The notes: generated from the letters alone by a model not told the origin. 64,000 nt of DNA from RDXT01 sp033762375 (GCA_033762375.1 JANRLQ010000064.1:40656-104655), one strand, 5' to 3'. Shown: positions 26,329-35,932, counted from the stretch's first letter. Numbers and translations are program-made.

Positions 26329-27390
26329 CTACTTTGTTTGTTCCGGACGAGTCAATCCCAGTCCCAGGCTTACCTGATGTGTGCTGAAGGCACTGCTGAG
26401 CCCATAACTGCTGAAGCCATAGTCAAGTGCCAGCCGACCCGCACGGATACCAGCACCCAGCGAAAAACCTGTCATCCCGCCCCGGTTGACAGCCCGCAGC
26501 TCCTGTCGCCGCAGGTGATTATACCCCGCACGCAACCGCAAAAAATCGCCCAGCAGAAACTCCGTCGAAAACACAAAATGCCTGAATATCAGCTCCGAAA
26601 ACTGGCTTTTGGGCTCGATCAGGTTGCCGCTCAGGTCATACTCCGGCTCGGGATTGGGATCCCGGTAGATCAGGCGGGGCTGGTCCAGGTTGGTGGCCGT
26701 GATCGAGAAGCGGAGCGGCATATACTTGAGTTTATTGGAGACCCCTGCCACAATTTCAAAAGGCAGCGGCTCGCGGGCACCTGTACCTGTATATGTCGTG
26801 AGTTGCAGACCGGCATTACGCACCACCAGCCCTGCGACAAACAGCTCACTTTTGCTTTTATATGACCCGCCCAGATCAGCAGCTATGCCCAGGGAGGTAA
26901 ACCCCGGTGCCAGCGAAGATGAGATCAGCTTCAGGCTTCCGCCATACCGAAACTGCCGCCACGCGCGCGAGTATCCCGTCACCCAGGCAAATTCACCCGC
27001 CGAAAAAGTCTCAGTCAGGTTGCCAAGTTCATCCGCCCCCTGCATCTCTCCGCTGGTGAGGTATTGTATGCCGGTATAAAATGAACCGATTTTCTCCCAG
27101 GTCCGCGAATAGGCTGTAAACCCATAACGGATCCCGGCCAGATACCCGGAGTATGTCAGCCCGGCCCGGCCGTGCATACTGGGATTGACAGCTGCGGGAT
27201 TTTGGGCGGCCATCAGCAGGTCGTCGTCCTGGCTGCTGACATTGATCCCGCCCAGGGCGGCCTGGCGGGCCGAGACTGGCAGGTTCAGAAAATCATACAC
27301 ATGCCGACCACCGATTTGGGCCCGGACCGTGCCGACACTAAGGCCGGCTAGCAGAAGATAGATTCCTAGATGTCTCACGGGAGCAAACAT
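26329..27390 (-). CDS. porQ: Type IX secretion system protein PorQ
   Basis: Outer-membrane beta-barrel protein (353 residues) of the attachment part of the T9SS, acting with PorU, PorV and PorZ on cargo with C-terminal sorting domains. It has the PorQ opening GGRHVYDFLNLPVSARQAAL followed by GGINVS, then AAQNPAAVN, and FtsL/PorV-like amphipathic strands to the end. A signal peptide (GIYLLLAGLSVGTVRAQ) is clear. The exact start is uncertain: the ATG at 27388-27390 overlaps a TATGTTTG (27384-27391) that matches a -7 element, and a GTG at 27378 is the alternative. The T9SS cargo genes in this window fit its presence. Confidence 0.88.
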   Translation of the reverse strand: MFAPVRHLGIYLLLAGLSVGTVRAQIGGRHVYDFLNLPVSARQAALGGINVSSQDDDLLMAAQNPAAVNPSMHGRAGLTYSGYLAGIRYGFTAYSRTWEKIGSFYTGIQYLTSGEMQGADELGNLTETFSAGEFAWVTGYSRAWRQFRYGGSLKLISSSLAPGFTSLGIAADLGGSYKSKSELFVAGLVVRNAGLQLTTYTGTGAREPLPFEIVAGVSNKLKYMPLRFSITATNLDQPRLIYRDPNPEPEYDLSGNLIEPKSQFSELIFRHFVFSTEFLLGDFLRLRAGYNHLRRQELRAVNRGGMTGFSLGAGIRAGRLALDYGFSSYGLSSAFSTHQVSLGLGLTRPEQTK

Positions 27391-27695
27391 ACGGGTTTTG
27401 GATGAGCGAATCTGTGCAAAAATTTTGACTCCTGCCAGCCCTTCGCTGCCCCGTTCCGATCATACCCTCCGGCCCTGCCTTCGGCTCTCTATAAGCACGA
27501 AGCTGAAAAAAATACGACCCTACCCCTTCATAAGGACCTAATTATCAACATCATACGCAATTATTTTTCCACATACAAAAACATTTACACCCGACCTTCG
27601 TACTACCGCATCCGGACCAGAAGCAATATCTGCTTCGTTTTTGTCTTTTTTTGACTTGCTTTTTATTGTCTCTTGCCCCCCTATGTCTTAAGATT
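27391..27695. other. Intergenic region between divergent porQ and LOG-family gene
   Basis: No gene or structured RNA recognised. It is AT-rich towards 27550-27690 and must hold promoters for both divergent genes. A TTTTTTG (27647-27653) is a possible -33 box for the rightward gene, without a convincing -7 partner. Confidence 0.4.
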
Positions 27696-28403
27696 ATGGA
27701 AGCCCATTTTGCCTCATACTTCTCCGATCGCCAGAAAGAGTGGAAAAAACAAAACGCCCAAAATAGCTGGCTGGTCTTCAAGATCATGGCGGAGTTTGTA
27801 GAAGGGTTTGAAAAAATGGCGGAGATTGGCCCTTGTGTCTCGATATTCGGCTCCGCCCGTACCAAGCCCGGATCACCATACTACCAGCTGGCAGAGGAGG
27901 TCGCGACCAAATTTACCTGGGCGGGGTTCGGGATCATCACCGGCGGAGGGCCGGGGATCATGGAGGCCGGTAACAAAGGCGCACACATGGCAGGCGGCAC
28001 CTCTGTAGGCCTCAACATCGAGCTGCCATTCGAGCAGCATCACAACCCCTGGATCAACAACGACAAAAACATCAACTTCAAGTACTTCTTTGTACGCAAG
28101 GTGATGTTTATCAAATACGCACAGGGATTTGTCGTCCTTCCGGGCGGATTTGGTACCCTCGATGAACTCTTTGAGGCCCTGACCCTGATCCAGACCCGGA
28201 AGATTGAGCGATTCCCGGTAGTGCTGGTAGGCCGTGATTTTTGGGGAGGTCTGGTAGACTGGATTCAGGAAACCCTTCTCGAAAAGGAAAAAAATATCTC
28301 ACCTGAAGATATGTTTCTGTTTACGGTAGCCGATACCGCAGACGAAGCAGTAGAGTATGTCACGTCCTTCTACAAAAAACATACCTTCAAACCCAACTTT
28401 TGA
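27696..28403 (+). CDS. LOG-family protein (TIGR00730-type nucleotide 5'-monophosphate phosphoribohydrolase)
   Basis: Rossmann-fold enzyme of 235 residues from the start at 27696 (MEAHFASYFSDRQ); an in-frame ATG at 27651 adds an unlikely hydrophobic leader. It carries the family motifs GGGPGIMEAGNKGA and PGGFGTLDELFEALTLIQT. These residues bind and cleave the N-glycosidic bond of purine-type nucleoside monophosphates; plant and bacterial relatives release cytokinins. Older annotation as lysine decarboxylase is wrong for this motif set. It is a single-gene unit with no informative neighbours. Confidence 0.9.
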   Translation: MEAHFASYFSDRQKEWKKQNAQNSWLVFKIMAEFVEGFEKMAEIGPCVSIFGSARTKPGSPYYQLAEEVATKFTWAGFGIITGGGPGIMEAGNKGAHMAGGTSVGLNIELPFEQHHNPWINNDKNINFKYFFVRKVMFIKYAQGFVVLPGGFGTLDELFEALTLIQTRKIERFPVVLVGRDFWGGLVDWIQETLLEKEKNISPEDMFLFTVADTADEAVEYVTSFYKKHTFKPNF

Positions 28404-28667
28404 CCCTTTGCGCACAGGCATGTACATTCCACGCAGATTATCAGGGGGTTAAGACATGAGGGTATCCTGCGTAACTCCCGATTTTTACACCTTGCGTAAG
28501 TAAATTTTTCATCTGTATGAAAGGATTTACTCCATATTGATGAAGTATTCTTTCGTTTATGGTACAATATTTGCCGCACACTTTTTCATTAACCTAACAA
28601 CTCTCTTTGCTGCCTATGACCCATAGCTACCCCCAATGAACCCTATGGTTGGACCTAATTCGCCAAT

Positions 28668-29687
28668 ATGTTACGTAAACCGCTTTTCTATCTGACACTG
28701 CTCACATTCACTTTTTTTGGCTCAGCTGCTTATTTCCTTTCTACCCAAAGTACGACCGCCCCACACTTTAAATACGTCACCGGCCATCTCTCGGTGATCA
28801 ACTCAGCCCCTCCAGCCGACCTGACCTTCTGTGACACACCTGTTCCGCTGGACAAACCCCATGTGAAGTCCCTGCTGGAACGCGAAATAGCCCGCCAGCT
28901 CGAAGGCTACAACGGCACACTCCTGACCTTCCAGCGTGCCAACCGATACCAGGACGAATTTCTGAGCATCATGAACGAAATGGGGGTGCCAGAAGACTTT
29001 TTTTACCTCGTCATTGCCGAGTCTAATCTTTCCAATGCTTCGTCACCTGCCGGCGCTCAGGGTTTCTGGCAGTTTATGCATGCCGCAGCGACCATGTACG
29101 GCCTGGAAATCTCCGAAACCGTTGACGAGCGGTACCATCCTGAGAAATCCACTGTGGCAGCATGCCGCTATCTGAAAAACGCCTATGAAGACTTTGGCGA
29201 CTGGGCACTCGTAGCCGCCTCTTATAATATGGGCAATGGCGGCCTGAGCCAGGCTATCAAGGCGCAGGGCACCCGCGACTATTATGATCTGAAACTCAAC
29301 CGGGAGACCGGCCACTATCTGTATCGCATCCTGGCCTATAAGTCCATAATGGAGGCTCCCGAGCGGTATGGGATTGCGGTGAGCAACCGGCAGCTTTTTC
29401 AGCCGATCCCCTATCGGGCCATAAAGGTGCAGGAAAATATCCCCGATCTTGCTAGCTTTGCACAGCAACACGGTACCGACTACGCTACCCTGAAGCTGCT
29501 GAATCCGTGGCTCATAGCTTCCCGGCTTGATATCACACCGGGCAAAACCTATGAGATCCGTCTCCCGGCTGGCAACTATATGCACGCCTCGGAGTTAAGG
29601 GTACAACGTCCGGCCTCAGCAGATTCGATGGCAGCCCCAGTCGAACCGCAACCCCAGACGCTGCTGAGTTCAATACCCGAAGCATGA
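28668..29687 (+). CDS. Lytic transglycosylase (SLT/MltD-like) with C-terminal LysM-like tail
   Basis: Exported murein hydrolase of 339 residues. The N-terminus has an uncleaved or cleaved hydrophobic segment (LFYLTLLTFTFFGSAAYF). The catalytic SLT domain spans about residues 100-240. It has the acid Glu118 in LVIAESNLSN, then SSPAGAQGFWQFM, then AASYNMGNGG, all typical of family 1 transglycosylases. A LysM-like remnant (IPDLASFAQQHGTDYATLKLLNPW) follows, ending in a Pro/Ala-rich tail. Its stop overlaps the uvrA start by 4 bases, so a murein enzyme and a DNA repair gene share a transcript. Confidence 0.9.
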   Translation: MLRKPLFYLTLLTFTFFGSAAYFLSTQSTTAPHFKYVTGHLSVINSAPPADLTFCDTPVPLDKPHVKSLLEREIARQLEGYNGTLLTFQRANRYQDEFLSIMNEMGVPEDFFYLVIAESNLSNASSPAGAQGFWQFMHAAATMYGLEISETVDERYHPEKSTVAACRYLKNAYEDFGDWALVAASYNMGNGGLSQAIKAQGTRDYYDLKLNRETGHYLYRILAYKSIMEAPERYGIAVSNRQLFQPIPYRAIKVQENIPDLASFAQQHGTDYATLKLLNPWLIASRLDITPGKTYEIRLPAGNYMHASELRVQRPASADSMAAPVEPQPQTLLSSIPEA

Positions 29688-32500
29688 TTGAGACACGCGA
29701 AGAACGGATCGAAATTTTTGGCGCCCGCGAGCACAACCTCAAAAATATAGACCTCCAGATCCCCCGTAATCAGCTGGTTGTGATTACTGGTGTGAGTGGT
29801 TCCGGAAAAAGTTCGCTGGCCTTCGACACGTTGTATGCCGAAGGCCAGCGGCGTTATTTAGAGAGCTTTTCCTCCTATGCCCGGCAGTTTTTGGGAGATC
29901 TTCGCGCTCCGGATGTGGACAAAATAGACGGCCTCAGCCCCGTCATTGCCATCGAGCAAAAAACCACCTCCCGCAACCCCCGCTCGACCGTGGGCACGGT
30001 CACCGAAATTTATGACCTCTTCCGCCTCCTGTTTGCCCGTGCTGCCGAGGCGTATAGTTTTGTCTCCGGTGGCAAAATGGTCAGCATGACGGATGAAGAG
30101 GTAGTGGATGCCATTAGCACCCAGCTTCATCAGCACAAGGTACTCATACTCGCCCCGCTCGTGCGCTCCCGCAAAGGACACTACCGCGAGCTCTTCGAAA
30201 ATCTCGCCAAACAAGGCTATACCCAGGTGCGGGTAGACGGCGAACTCCAGGACATCACCAAAAACATGATGCTGGATCGCTACAAAATCCATGATATAGA
30301 ACTGGTCGTGGACAAACTCCGCATCGGAGCGGACCGGGACCGGATGTTCAACAGCGTCAACAAGGCCATGAAAGCGGGAGAAGGCTCTGTCCTCCTCGTG
30401 GACCTGGATGAAAACAACAAGGTTCGCTGGTTTAGCCGCAACCTCATGGACCCGGAGTCCGGCATCAGCTATGATGTCCCTTCTCCCAATACCTTTTCCT
30501 TTAACTCACCTTACGGTGCCTGCCAGGTCTGCAACGGCCTGGGACAGATATTTGAGGTGGATCCTGATGCCCTGGTACCGGATCCGACCCTCTCTATCAA
30601 CCGGGGGGCCCTCGCTCCGGTGGGTGAGTACCGGGACATCTGGATATTCAGGCAGCTCCGCAGCATCGCGGATGCGTTTGGATTTACGCTGGCCGCTCCC
30701 TGGAATACGATCCCCGAGGATGCCCGAAAACTGATCATCGAAGGTTCCAAGGGTATCTCTGACAACAAAAAAGTCAAATTTGAAGGGATCCGGAGTTTTG
30801 TATATGAGCAATACCAAAACTCGGCCTCCGAGAAAATCAAATCATGGGCAGAGGCCTTCATGCGCGTGACGGTGTGCCCGGAGTGTGAGGGCAGCCGCCT
30901 GCAGGAGCAGAGCCTGTACTTCAAGATAGATGACCATAATATCTGGGAAATCTCCCGGATGGATATGGGCAATCTGGGACAATGGCTGGAGGGCCTGGAA
31001 GAACGAATCACCGACCGCCAGCAAAAAATCGGCGCAGAGGTGATCAAAGAACTCCGCAAGCGGGTCGGATTTTTGCTGCAGGTAGGCCTGGATTATCTCT
31101 CCATGGAGCGTCCGGCCCGGAGCCTCTCCGGGGGTGAGGCTCAGCGCATACGCCTTGCGACCCAGATCGGCTCCCAACTCGTGAATGTCCTTTATATTCT
31201 CGACGAGCCCAGCATCGGCCTCCACCAGCGGGATAATGAAAAACTCATCCGGTCCCTGCTTGACCTCCGCGACCTCGGCAACTCCGTACTGGTCGTGGAG
31301 CATGACAAGGATACCATGATGGCTGCTGACTACCTCATAGACTTCGGACCGGGGGCTGGTGCGTACGGTGGACATATCGTGGCGCAGGGTACACCTCAGC
31401 AGGTGCTGGAGATCCCCTGTGATACAGCTGATTACCTGGCCGGACGCAAGGCTATTGCAGTACCGGCGCAGCGCCGCCAGCCCAAAGGCCCCTCACTCGT
31501 ACTGGAAGGTGCCACCGGCAACAACCTCAAGGATGTCACCCTGCACCTGCCCCTGGGGCTTTTTATTGGGGTGACAGGGGTATCGGGCAGTGGCAAATCT
31601 ACGCTCATCAATGAAACACTCTACCCCATCCTGAGCCAGTACCTCTATCAGTCTAAGCAAAAACCTATGCCCTACCGGAACATCACCGGCCTGGAGCATA
31701 TCAACAAAGTCATAGACATAGACCAGTCTGCCATCGGACGCACCCCGCGCTCCAATCCGGCTACCTACACGGGTTTGTTTACCTATATCCGGGAACTTTT
31801 TGCGCAGCTGCCGGAGTCACAGGCACGGGGTTATAAGGTGGGACGATTTTCCTTCAACGTCAAGGGCGGCCGCTGTGAGACCTGCGAAGGGGCTGGTATC
31901 CAGACGATTGAGATGAATTTTCTGCCGGATGTATATGTTGCCTGTCCCACCTGCCAGGGACGGCGGTACAACCGTGAGACCCTGGAAGTACGCTACAAAG
32001 GTAAATCCATCAACGATGTCCTGAACATGGACATAGATACGGCGGTGGCGTTTTTTGATGCCATGCCCCGGATCAAACGCAAGCTGGTCACCCTGCAGGA
32101 TGTGGGACTGGGATATATCACCCTGGGGCAACCCGCTACTACGCTCTCAGGCGGGGAAGCACAGCGTATCAAAGTCGCTGCCGAACTCAGCCGTAAGGAT
32201 ACGGGCAATACACTCTATATCCTGGACGAGCCTACCACAGGTCTTCACTTTCACGATATCCAGCTCCTGCTGTCGGTCCTCAACCAACTGGTGGATCGGG
32301 GTAATACGGTCCTCGTCATTGAGCACAACCTGGACGTGATCAAGGTCGCAGACTGGGTCATAGACCTGGGGCCGGAAGGGGGCGCACGGGGTGGCACCAT
32401 CCTCGTCGAAGGCCCTCCGGAGGTCATCGCAGCCCATGAGGGGTCTTTTACGGGGCGGTTTCTTAAGCGCGAGCTAGAAGAAGCCGCCGCACGCTCCTGA
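29684..32500 (+). CDS. uvrA: Excinuclease ABC subunit A
   Basis: DNA damage sensor of nucleotide excision repair, 938 residues, normal for the family. It has two ABC ATPase modules: Walker A VTGVSGSGKSSLAFDTLYAE near residue 35, and VTGVSGSGKSTLINETLYP in the second half. Signature sequences are RSLSGGEAQRIRLA and TTLSGGEAQRIKVA. The zinc modules show CQVCNGLGQ, CPECEGSRL, CETCEGAGIQ and CPTCQGRRY. The ATG overlaps the end of the transglycosylase gene. No uvrB or uvrC is nearby, as is usual in this phylum. Confidence 0.97.
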   Translation: MIETREERIEIFGAREHNLKNIDLQIPRNQLVVITGVSGSGKSSLAFDTLYAEGQRRYLESFSSYARQFLGDLRAPDVDKIDGLSPVIAIEQKTTSRNPRSTVGTVTEIYDLFRLLFARAAEAYSFVSGGKMVSMTDEEVVDAISTQLHQHKVLILAPLVRSRKGHYRELFENLAKQGYTQVRVDGELQDITKNMMLDRYKIHDIELVVDKLRIGADRDRMFNSVNKAMKAGEGSVLLVDLDENNKVRWFSRNLMDPESGISYDVPSPNTFSFNSPYGACQVCNGLGQIFEVDPDALVPDPTLSINRGALAPVGEYRDIWIFRQLRSIADAFGFTLAAPWNTIPEDARKLIIEGSKGISDNKKVKFEGIRSFVYEQYQNSASEKIKSWAEAFMRVTVCPECEGSRLQEQSLYFKIDDHNIWEISRMDMGNLGQWLEGLEERITDRQQKIGAEVIKELRKRVGFLLQVGLDYLSMERPARSLSGGEAQRIRLATQIGSQLVNVLYILDEPSIGLHQRDNEKLIRSLLDLRDLGNSVLVVEHDKDTMMAADYLIDFGPGAGAYGGHIVAQGTPQQVLEIPCDTADYLAGRKAIAVPAQRRQPKGPSLVLEGATGNNLKDVTLHLPLGLFIGVTGVSGSGKSTLINETLYPILSQYLYQSKQKPMPYRNITGLEHINKVIDIDQSAIGRTPRSNPATYTGLFTYIRELFAQLPESQARGYKVGRFSFNVKGGRCETCEGAGIQTIEMNFLPDVYVACPTCQGRRYNRETLEVRYKGKSINDVLNMDIDTAVAFFDAMPRIKRKLVTLQDVGLGYITLGQPATTLSGGEAQRIKVAAELSRKDTGNTLYILDEPTTGLHFHDIQLLLSVLNQLVDRGNTVLVIEHNLDVIKVADWVIDLGPEGGARGGTILVEGPPEVIAAHEGSFTGRFLKRELEEAAARS

Positions 32501-32537
32501 TAAGCCCGGACAGGCACTATCTTTGAGGGGGAGTAAT

Positions 32538-33656
32538 ATGATACAACGCCTGCGCTCCGGTATAGCTGCCGCGCTCCTGTCAGGGGCTGCCACACTCCCC
32601 GCCCAGACCCTGGACCTGGAGACCCGCTGCAATCTCCCGTCAACGCTGCCCGAGTCCTCCGGCCTCACCACCCTCAACGGCGGACAGACCTGGTGGACCC
32701 ACAATGACGGCGGGAATGGCGCTTTTTTATATGAGCTTGATACCAATTGCCAGGTCATCCGTACCCTTACCCTGCAGGACGCACCGAACAAAGACTGGGA
32801 AGACCTGACCCACGATGACCAGGGACGGCTGTACATAGGGGATTTTGGCAATAATGAAAATGACCGGACCAACCTGCGGATTTTTATTGTGCCCAATCCT
32901 GACAGCCTGGCCGGAGACTCGGTCGTACCCGGCAAAATCACCTTTCAGTACGCAGATCAACCGGGATTCCCGCCTGCTGCTGACAGGCTCCACTATGACA
33001 TGGAAGCCATGGTCTGGCTACAGGATACCCTCCATCTTTTCTCTAAAAACCGCACCCAGCCCTTCAGCGGGTATACCCGGCACTACAAGCTGCCTGCCAT
33101 ACCGGGTGATTACAGCATCAGTCCCAGCGACAGCTTCCTGACAGGCACCGGCTCCAACCTCCAGTACTGGATCACAGGAGCCGCACTCAGCCCGGAGGGA
33201 CGTATCCTGGCCCTTATGTCGAGTGACCGGCTGTGGACCTTTACCGGCTACAGCGGATCCGCTTTTTTTAAGGGACAAGTACAGGCATGGACGCTGAGCG
33301 GGTCTTATACCCAAAAAGAAGCTGTTGCATTTCAGGACTCGGTCACCCTGGCTTTTACTGACGAAAAACTATTCGGGACCGGCGGTAAGCTGTATAAGGC
33401 GGTTCTGCCCGTCACGACGGGGATTCCAGCGGGTATATATCTGCGTATGTTTCCCAATCCGGCAGATGACAGTGTCATCATCCAGCACCCTGACCAGGCG
33501 ACTATCCAGCTATTCGCTCCATCAGGGCACCGGCTGTATGAGACCTTCAGGCCTGTACGGGGTGAGCTAACCCTGGATGTGTCCAGCCTGCCACGGGGGG
33601 TCTATCTGGTGCGGGTCAATAACAAAAGTGCCCGACTGCTGATCCGGCACCCATGA
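32538..33656 (+). CDS. Secreted protein with T9SS type A sorting domain
   Basis: Exported protein of 372 residues. I took the ATG at 32538 (MIQRLRSGIAAALLSGAATL) because it gives a compact signal peptide; the ATG at 32523 adds five residues. The body (about 25-285) looks like a beta-propeller, with motifs such as WWTHNDGG, KDWEDLTHDDQGRLYIGDFG and YDMEAMVWLQDTLHLFSKN, as in uncharacterised Bacteroidota SdiA-regulated or esterase-like propellers. The last 75 residues are a T9SS sorting domain (LRMFPNPADDSVII, then GVYLVRV). It starts 38 bases after uvrA, so it may be read with it. Function unknown. Confidence 0.82.
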   Translation: MIQRLRSGIAAALLSGAATLPAQTLDLETRCNLPSTLPESSGLTTLNGGQTWWTHNDGGNGAFLYELDTNCQVIRTLTLQDAPNKDWEDLTHDDQGRLYIGDFGNNENDRTNLRIFIVPNPDSLAGDSVVPGKITFQYADQPGFPPAADRLHYDMEAMVWLQDTLHLFSKNRTQPFSGYTRHYKLPAIPGDYSISPSDSFLTGTGSNLQYWITGAALSPEGRILALMSSDRLWTFTGYSGSAFFKGQVQAWTLSGSYTQKEAVAFQDSVTLAFTDEKLFGTGGKLYKAVLPVTTGIPAGIYLRMFPNPADDSVIIQHPDQATIQLFAPSGHRLYETFRPVRGELTLDVSSLPRGVYLVRVNNKSARLLIRHP

Positions 33657-33689
33657 GGTGAGGCCCGCGTGGATCACGGTTGTGCTGCC

Positions 33690-34325
33690 TCAGAGGCCCG
33701 CGATCCCTACCCGGCGGCGGATAAAATTGCCCTCCAGAAACTGCGCCATCATACAGTCTGCCACGTCCCCGGCGCTGATCTGGAAATGGCCTGGCTCCGG
33801 AAAGTAGTCCACCCGGACTACATACATACCGGCGGGATCGTCCGGGACAATATTTACCGGACAAGTCAGGGTCCAGTCCCGGTCACTGCGCCGCAGCAGG
33901 TCATAGACCCGCAGGTGATCCTGCATCACATACATCAGAAATGGCGGGAAGTCCGGACGCTCCATCCGGAGCTGGTAGCTGTTGTCCTGTAAAATACCGG
34001 CCCCGCCCAGGACCACGATACGATGTACATCATGGGTGCGCATAGCCTGGAGGATACCGGCAATGCTTTCTGACAGGATCGTAATCGGCCGATGCAGGTT
34101 ACGGGGACCCGGCGCAAAAAACACGCCGTCCTGCCCTGTTACTGCCTCGTGCACCAACGCATCATCCCGCATATCCCCCACAATCAGGCGAAAGTTTTCG
34201 TGCTCAGCAGGTACACCTTCACCAGACCGCATAAAAGCCGTCACGCAGAGGCCTTTTTCGAGCCCGATCTGCACCAGTTTCTGCCCTACCCTGCCGGAAG
34301 CGCCGAAGACAACTACTTTTTTCAT
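33690..34325 (-). CDS. NmrA-like NAD(P)-binding protein
   Basis: Short-chain dehydrogenase-like Rossmann protein of 211 residues. The N-terminal nucleotide-binding loop is VVVFGASGRVGQKLV, and VVLGGAGIL follows at mid-protein. There is no Tyr-x3-Lys catalytic pair, so it belongs to the atypical (NmrA/NAD(P)H-binding) group. Members act as redox sensors or as reductases; the role cannot be told here. It is a single-gene unit on the minus strand. Confidence 0.85.
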   Translation of the reverse strand: MKKVVVFGASGRVGQKLVQIGLEKGLCVTAFMRSGEGVPAEHENFRLIVGDMRDDALVHEAVTGQDGVFFAPGPRNLHRPITILSESIAGILQAMRTHDVHRIVVLGGAGILQDNSYQLRMERPDFPPFLMYVMQDHLRVYDLLRRSDRDWTLTCPVNIVPDDPAGMYVVRVDYFPEPGHFQISAGDVADCMMAQFLEGNFIRRRVGIAGL

Positions 34326-34470
34326 GGAAGACAGCCCCTCAGACTATACGTCCCTGGGTTTCTAACAGGCAATTTGTAGCATAGAACCTGAATAATCAAG
34401 GCTCTCCCGCGAATAATCCTGAAGAAATATCAACCCGGACTGTCGGAGGGGATATTTTTTCACCCAAAAA
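34326..34470. other. Upstream region of the NmrA-like gene
   Basis: No gene is visible. It would hold the promoter of the minus-strand NmrA-like gene. Together with the stretch to 34921 it makes a gap of 596 bases without a recognisable protein gene. Confidence 0.4.
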
Positions 34471-34497
34471 ACCCCTGCCTCACATAAAGACAGGGGT
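34471..34497 (-). terminator. Minus-strand intrinsic terminator lacking an upstream gene
   Basis: ACCCCTG (34471-34477) and CAGGGGT (34491-34497) pair. On the minus strand the stem is followed by TTTTTTG. Any transcript it ends must start to the right, within 34500-34920, where no protein gene is seen. Confidence 0.65.
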
Positions 34498-34680
34498 CAT
34501 CTCCGCTCATCTTAGCTACACAAATAGACATCTATACAAATCTACCACACATCCAGAACAGGCTGCCCGGGGGCCTGCACGTTCCTATCCCTCCACTCAC
34601 CTGCTGCACTTGTGCAGGAACCCGGGCACTGCAACACAATCGGACTTACCAGAAAAAAGAACTTGTATTAAAGATTAGTT
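34498..34680 (-). ncRNA. Candidate structured RNA
   Basis: A long imperfect hairpin is present: TGCCCGGG (34564-34571) and CCTGCAC (34574-34580) pair with GTGCAGG (34612-34618) and CCCGGGCA (34621-34628). That gives 15 base pairs with one symmetrical 2x2 internal loop. The stretch is GC-rich inside AT-rich surroundings and is followed on the minus strand by the terminator at 34471-34497. The implied RNA of about 200 bases is in the size range of 6S RNA, but I could not match a 6S, SRP or RNase P consensus, and no TAnnTTTG was found upstream. The boundaries are approximate. Confidence 0.3.
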
Positions 34681-34921
34681 ACCTCAATACATTGTAAAGC
34701 TTTAGTTTTTAATAGCTTTACTATTATTACGAACATACCACCCATTTTGTTTAGATACCGGCATTATTTTTTTTATAATTCCAGCAATGGCAGGTTTTTT
34801 CTCATTTTGAGAAAAAAAGTCCGCATAGAAAAAAACAAAATATATTGATTATCAATACTTTACTATATGGCCCGGAAGCTGGAACAAGCTTTGCCAATCA
34901 GCTACGTAACCAACAAGATTC
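34681..34921. other. AT-rich upstream region of the coiled-coil lipoprotein gene
   Basis: Strongly AT-rich (runs of A and T around 34690-34870), with no gene. It presumably holds the promoter of the gene at 34922 and possibly that of the minus-strand RNA candidate; no clear consensus promoter was found. Confidence 0.4.
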
Positions 34922-35812
34922 ATGCGTAAGCAGGCCGTAACATATCTGGGATGGATCACAGCAGGACTACTCACCGCCTGTGGCCCATCACGGCTGGACG
35001 ATCTCGAATCGCAACACCAGGCCTTGCTTGCGGAGTCCCGTTACAAGGACTCACTGGTGCAGGATTTTCTGCAGGCCGTCAACGAGACGGAGGAGAATAT
35101 GCGGATGATCCAGGTCAAAGAATCTATGCTTACCGTCCGGGCTATTGACCCTGAGTTACAGCCTGATCGCAAAACCCGTCTGCTGGAAGATATCGTGGCA
35201 CTGGGTGAACTCCTGGAGCATAACCAGCACCTGATCGCAGAACTGGAAAACCGGATCTCCCAGTCACAGGGCAATCTGGACCGGTTCAACTCGATCATCC
35301 GCAACCTGGACAAACAACTGGCCGCCCGCACACAGGAGCTGGCTGAGCTCAAGACCCAGGTGGAGAGTGGACAGTTTGACCTGGAGACCCTAAACCGGCG
35401 ATTTGTCACCCTGAGTCAGGAGCACGTGGAGATGGAGACCGTCCTCAATACGCAGTCTGACCGGATGAATACCCTGGAAGAACAAATGCGCTCGCAGGAG
35501 TCTGTCATGCGGCGGCAAGCCTCTGAGATGTACACCGGGTACCTGATCATGGGCACTTCCAAAGAACTGAAACAAAAGGGGGTATTGGTGGACAACCGCC
35601 TCGCGGGCACCCTGGACCAGGCCCTGTTCACCCAGGTGAATACACGCGAGACAACCCGGATCAGCTTAGCCCAGGAAGCCCGGCTTCTCACGCCTCATCC
35701 GGCGGACACGTACCAGATCAAGTCTGCCGAAGATGGCACCCTGATCCTGAGTATCACGGATGTCACCCGGTTCTGGCGAAACTCGAAGTATGTAGTAGTA
35801 GTCTATCAATAG
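34922..35812 (+). CDS. Coiled-coil lipoprotein of unknown function
   Basis: Lipoprotein of 296 residues with a lipobox (LLTACG, Cys20), so it is likely anchored in a membrane. Residues from about 25 to 205 are a long coiled coil, with Leu/Gln/Glu heptads such as LLEHNQHLIAELENRISQSQ. The C-terminal 90 residues are globular, with GYLIMGTSKELKQKGV and SITDVTRFWRNSKYVVVVYQ. Proteins of this layout are common and uncharacterised in Bacteroidota; I know no function. It is a single gene with a strong terminator at 35895-35932. Confidence 0.75.
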   Translation: MRKQAVTYLGWITAGLLTACGPSRLDDLESQHQALLAESRYKDSLVQDFLQAVNETEENMRMIQVKESMLTVRAIDPELQPDRKTRLLEDIVALGELLEHNQHLIAELENRISQSQGNLDRFNSIIRNLDKQLAARTQELAELKTQVESGQFDLETLNRRFVTLSQEHVEMETVLNTQSDRMNTLEEQMRSQESVMRRQASEMYTGYLIMGTSKELKQKGVLVDNRLAGTLDQALFTQVNTRETTRISLAQEARLLTPHPADTYQIKSAEDGTLILSITDVTRFWRNSKYVVVVYQ

Positions 35813-35894
35813 TAGGGGAAACAGATGGCCGGGACCCCGGTTCCGGCCCTGCTTTTACCTAAGGCTGAAAATTTATCGTATTTGCCTTTATGTG

Positions 35895-35932
35895 GGGGCC
35901 CAGTCCTGGGGGAGGACGGGCCTCTTTTTTTT
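35895..35932 (+). terminator. Intrinsic terminator after the coiled-coil lipoprotein gene
   Basis: G/C-rich stem built of GGGCC(C) and GTCCT (35896-35907) with AGGAC and GGGCC (35913-35922), one bulged A, then a run of T (35925-35932). Confidence 0.8.

Noticed and set aside
27384..27391. TATGTTTG as the porQ promoter -7 element
   Set aside because: It matches TAnnTTTG but covers the only ATG with a signal peptide, and its -33 partner would be 25 bases away. Kept only as a note on the start codon.
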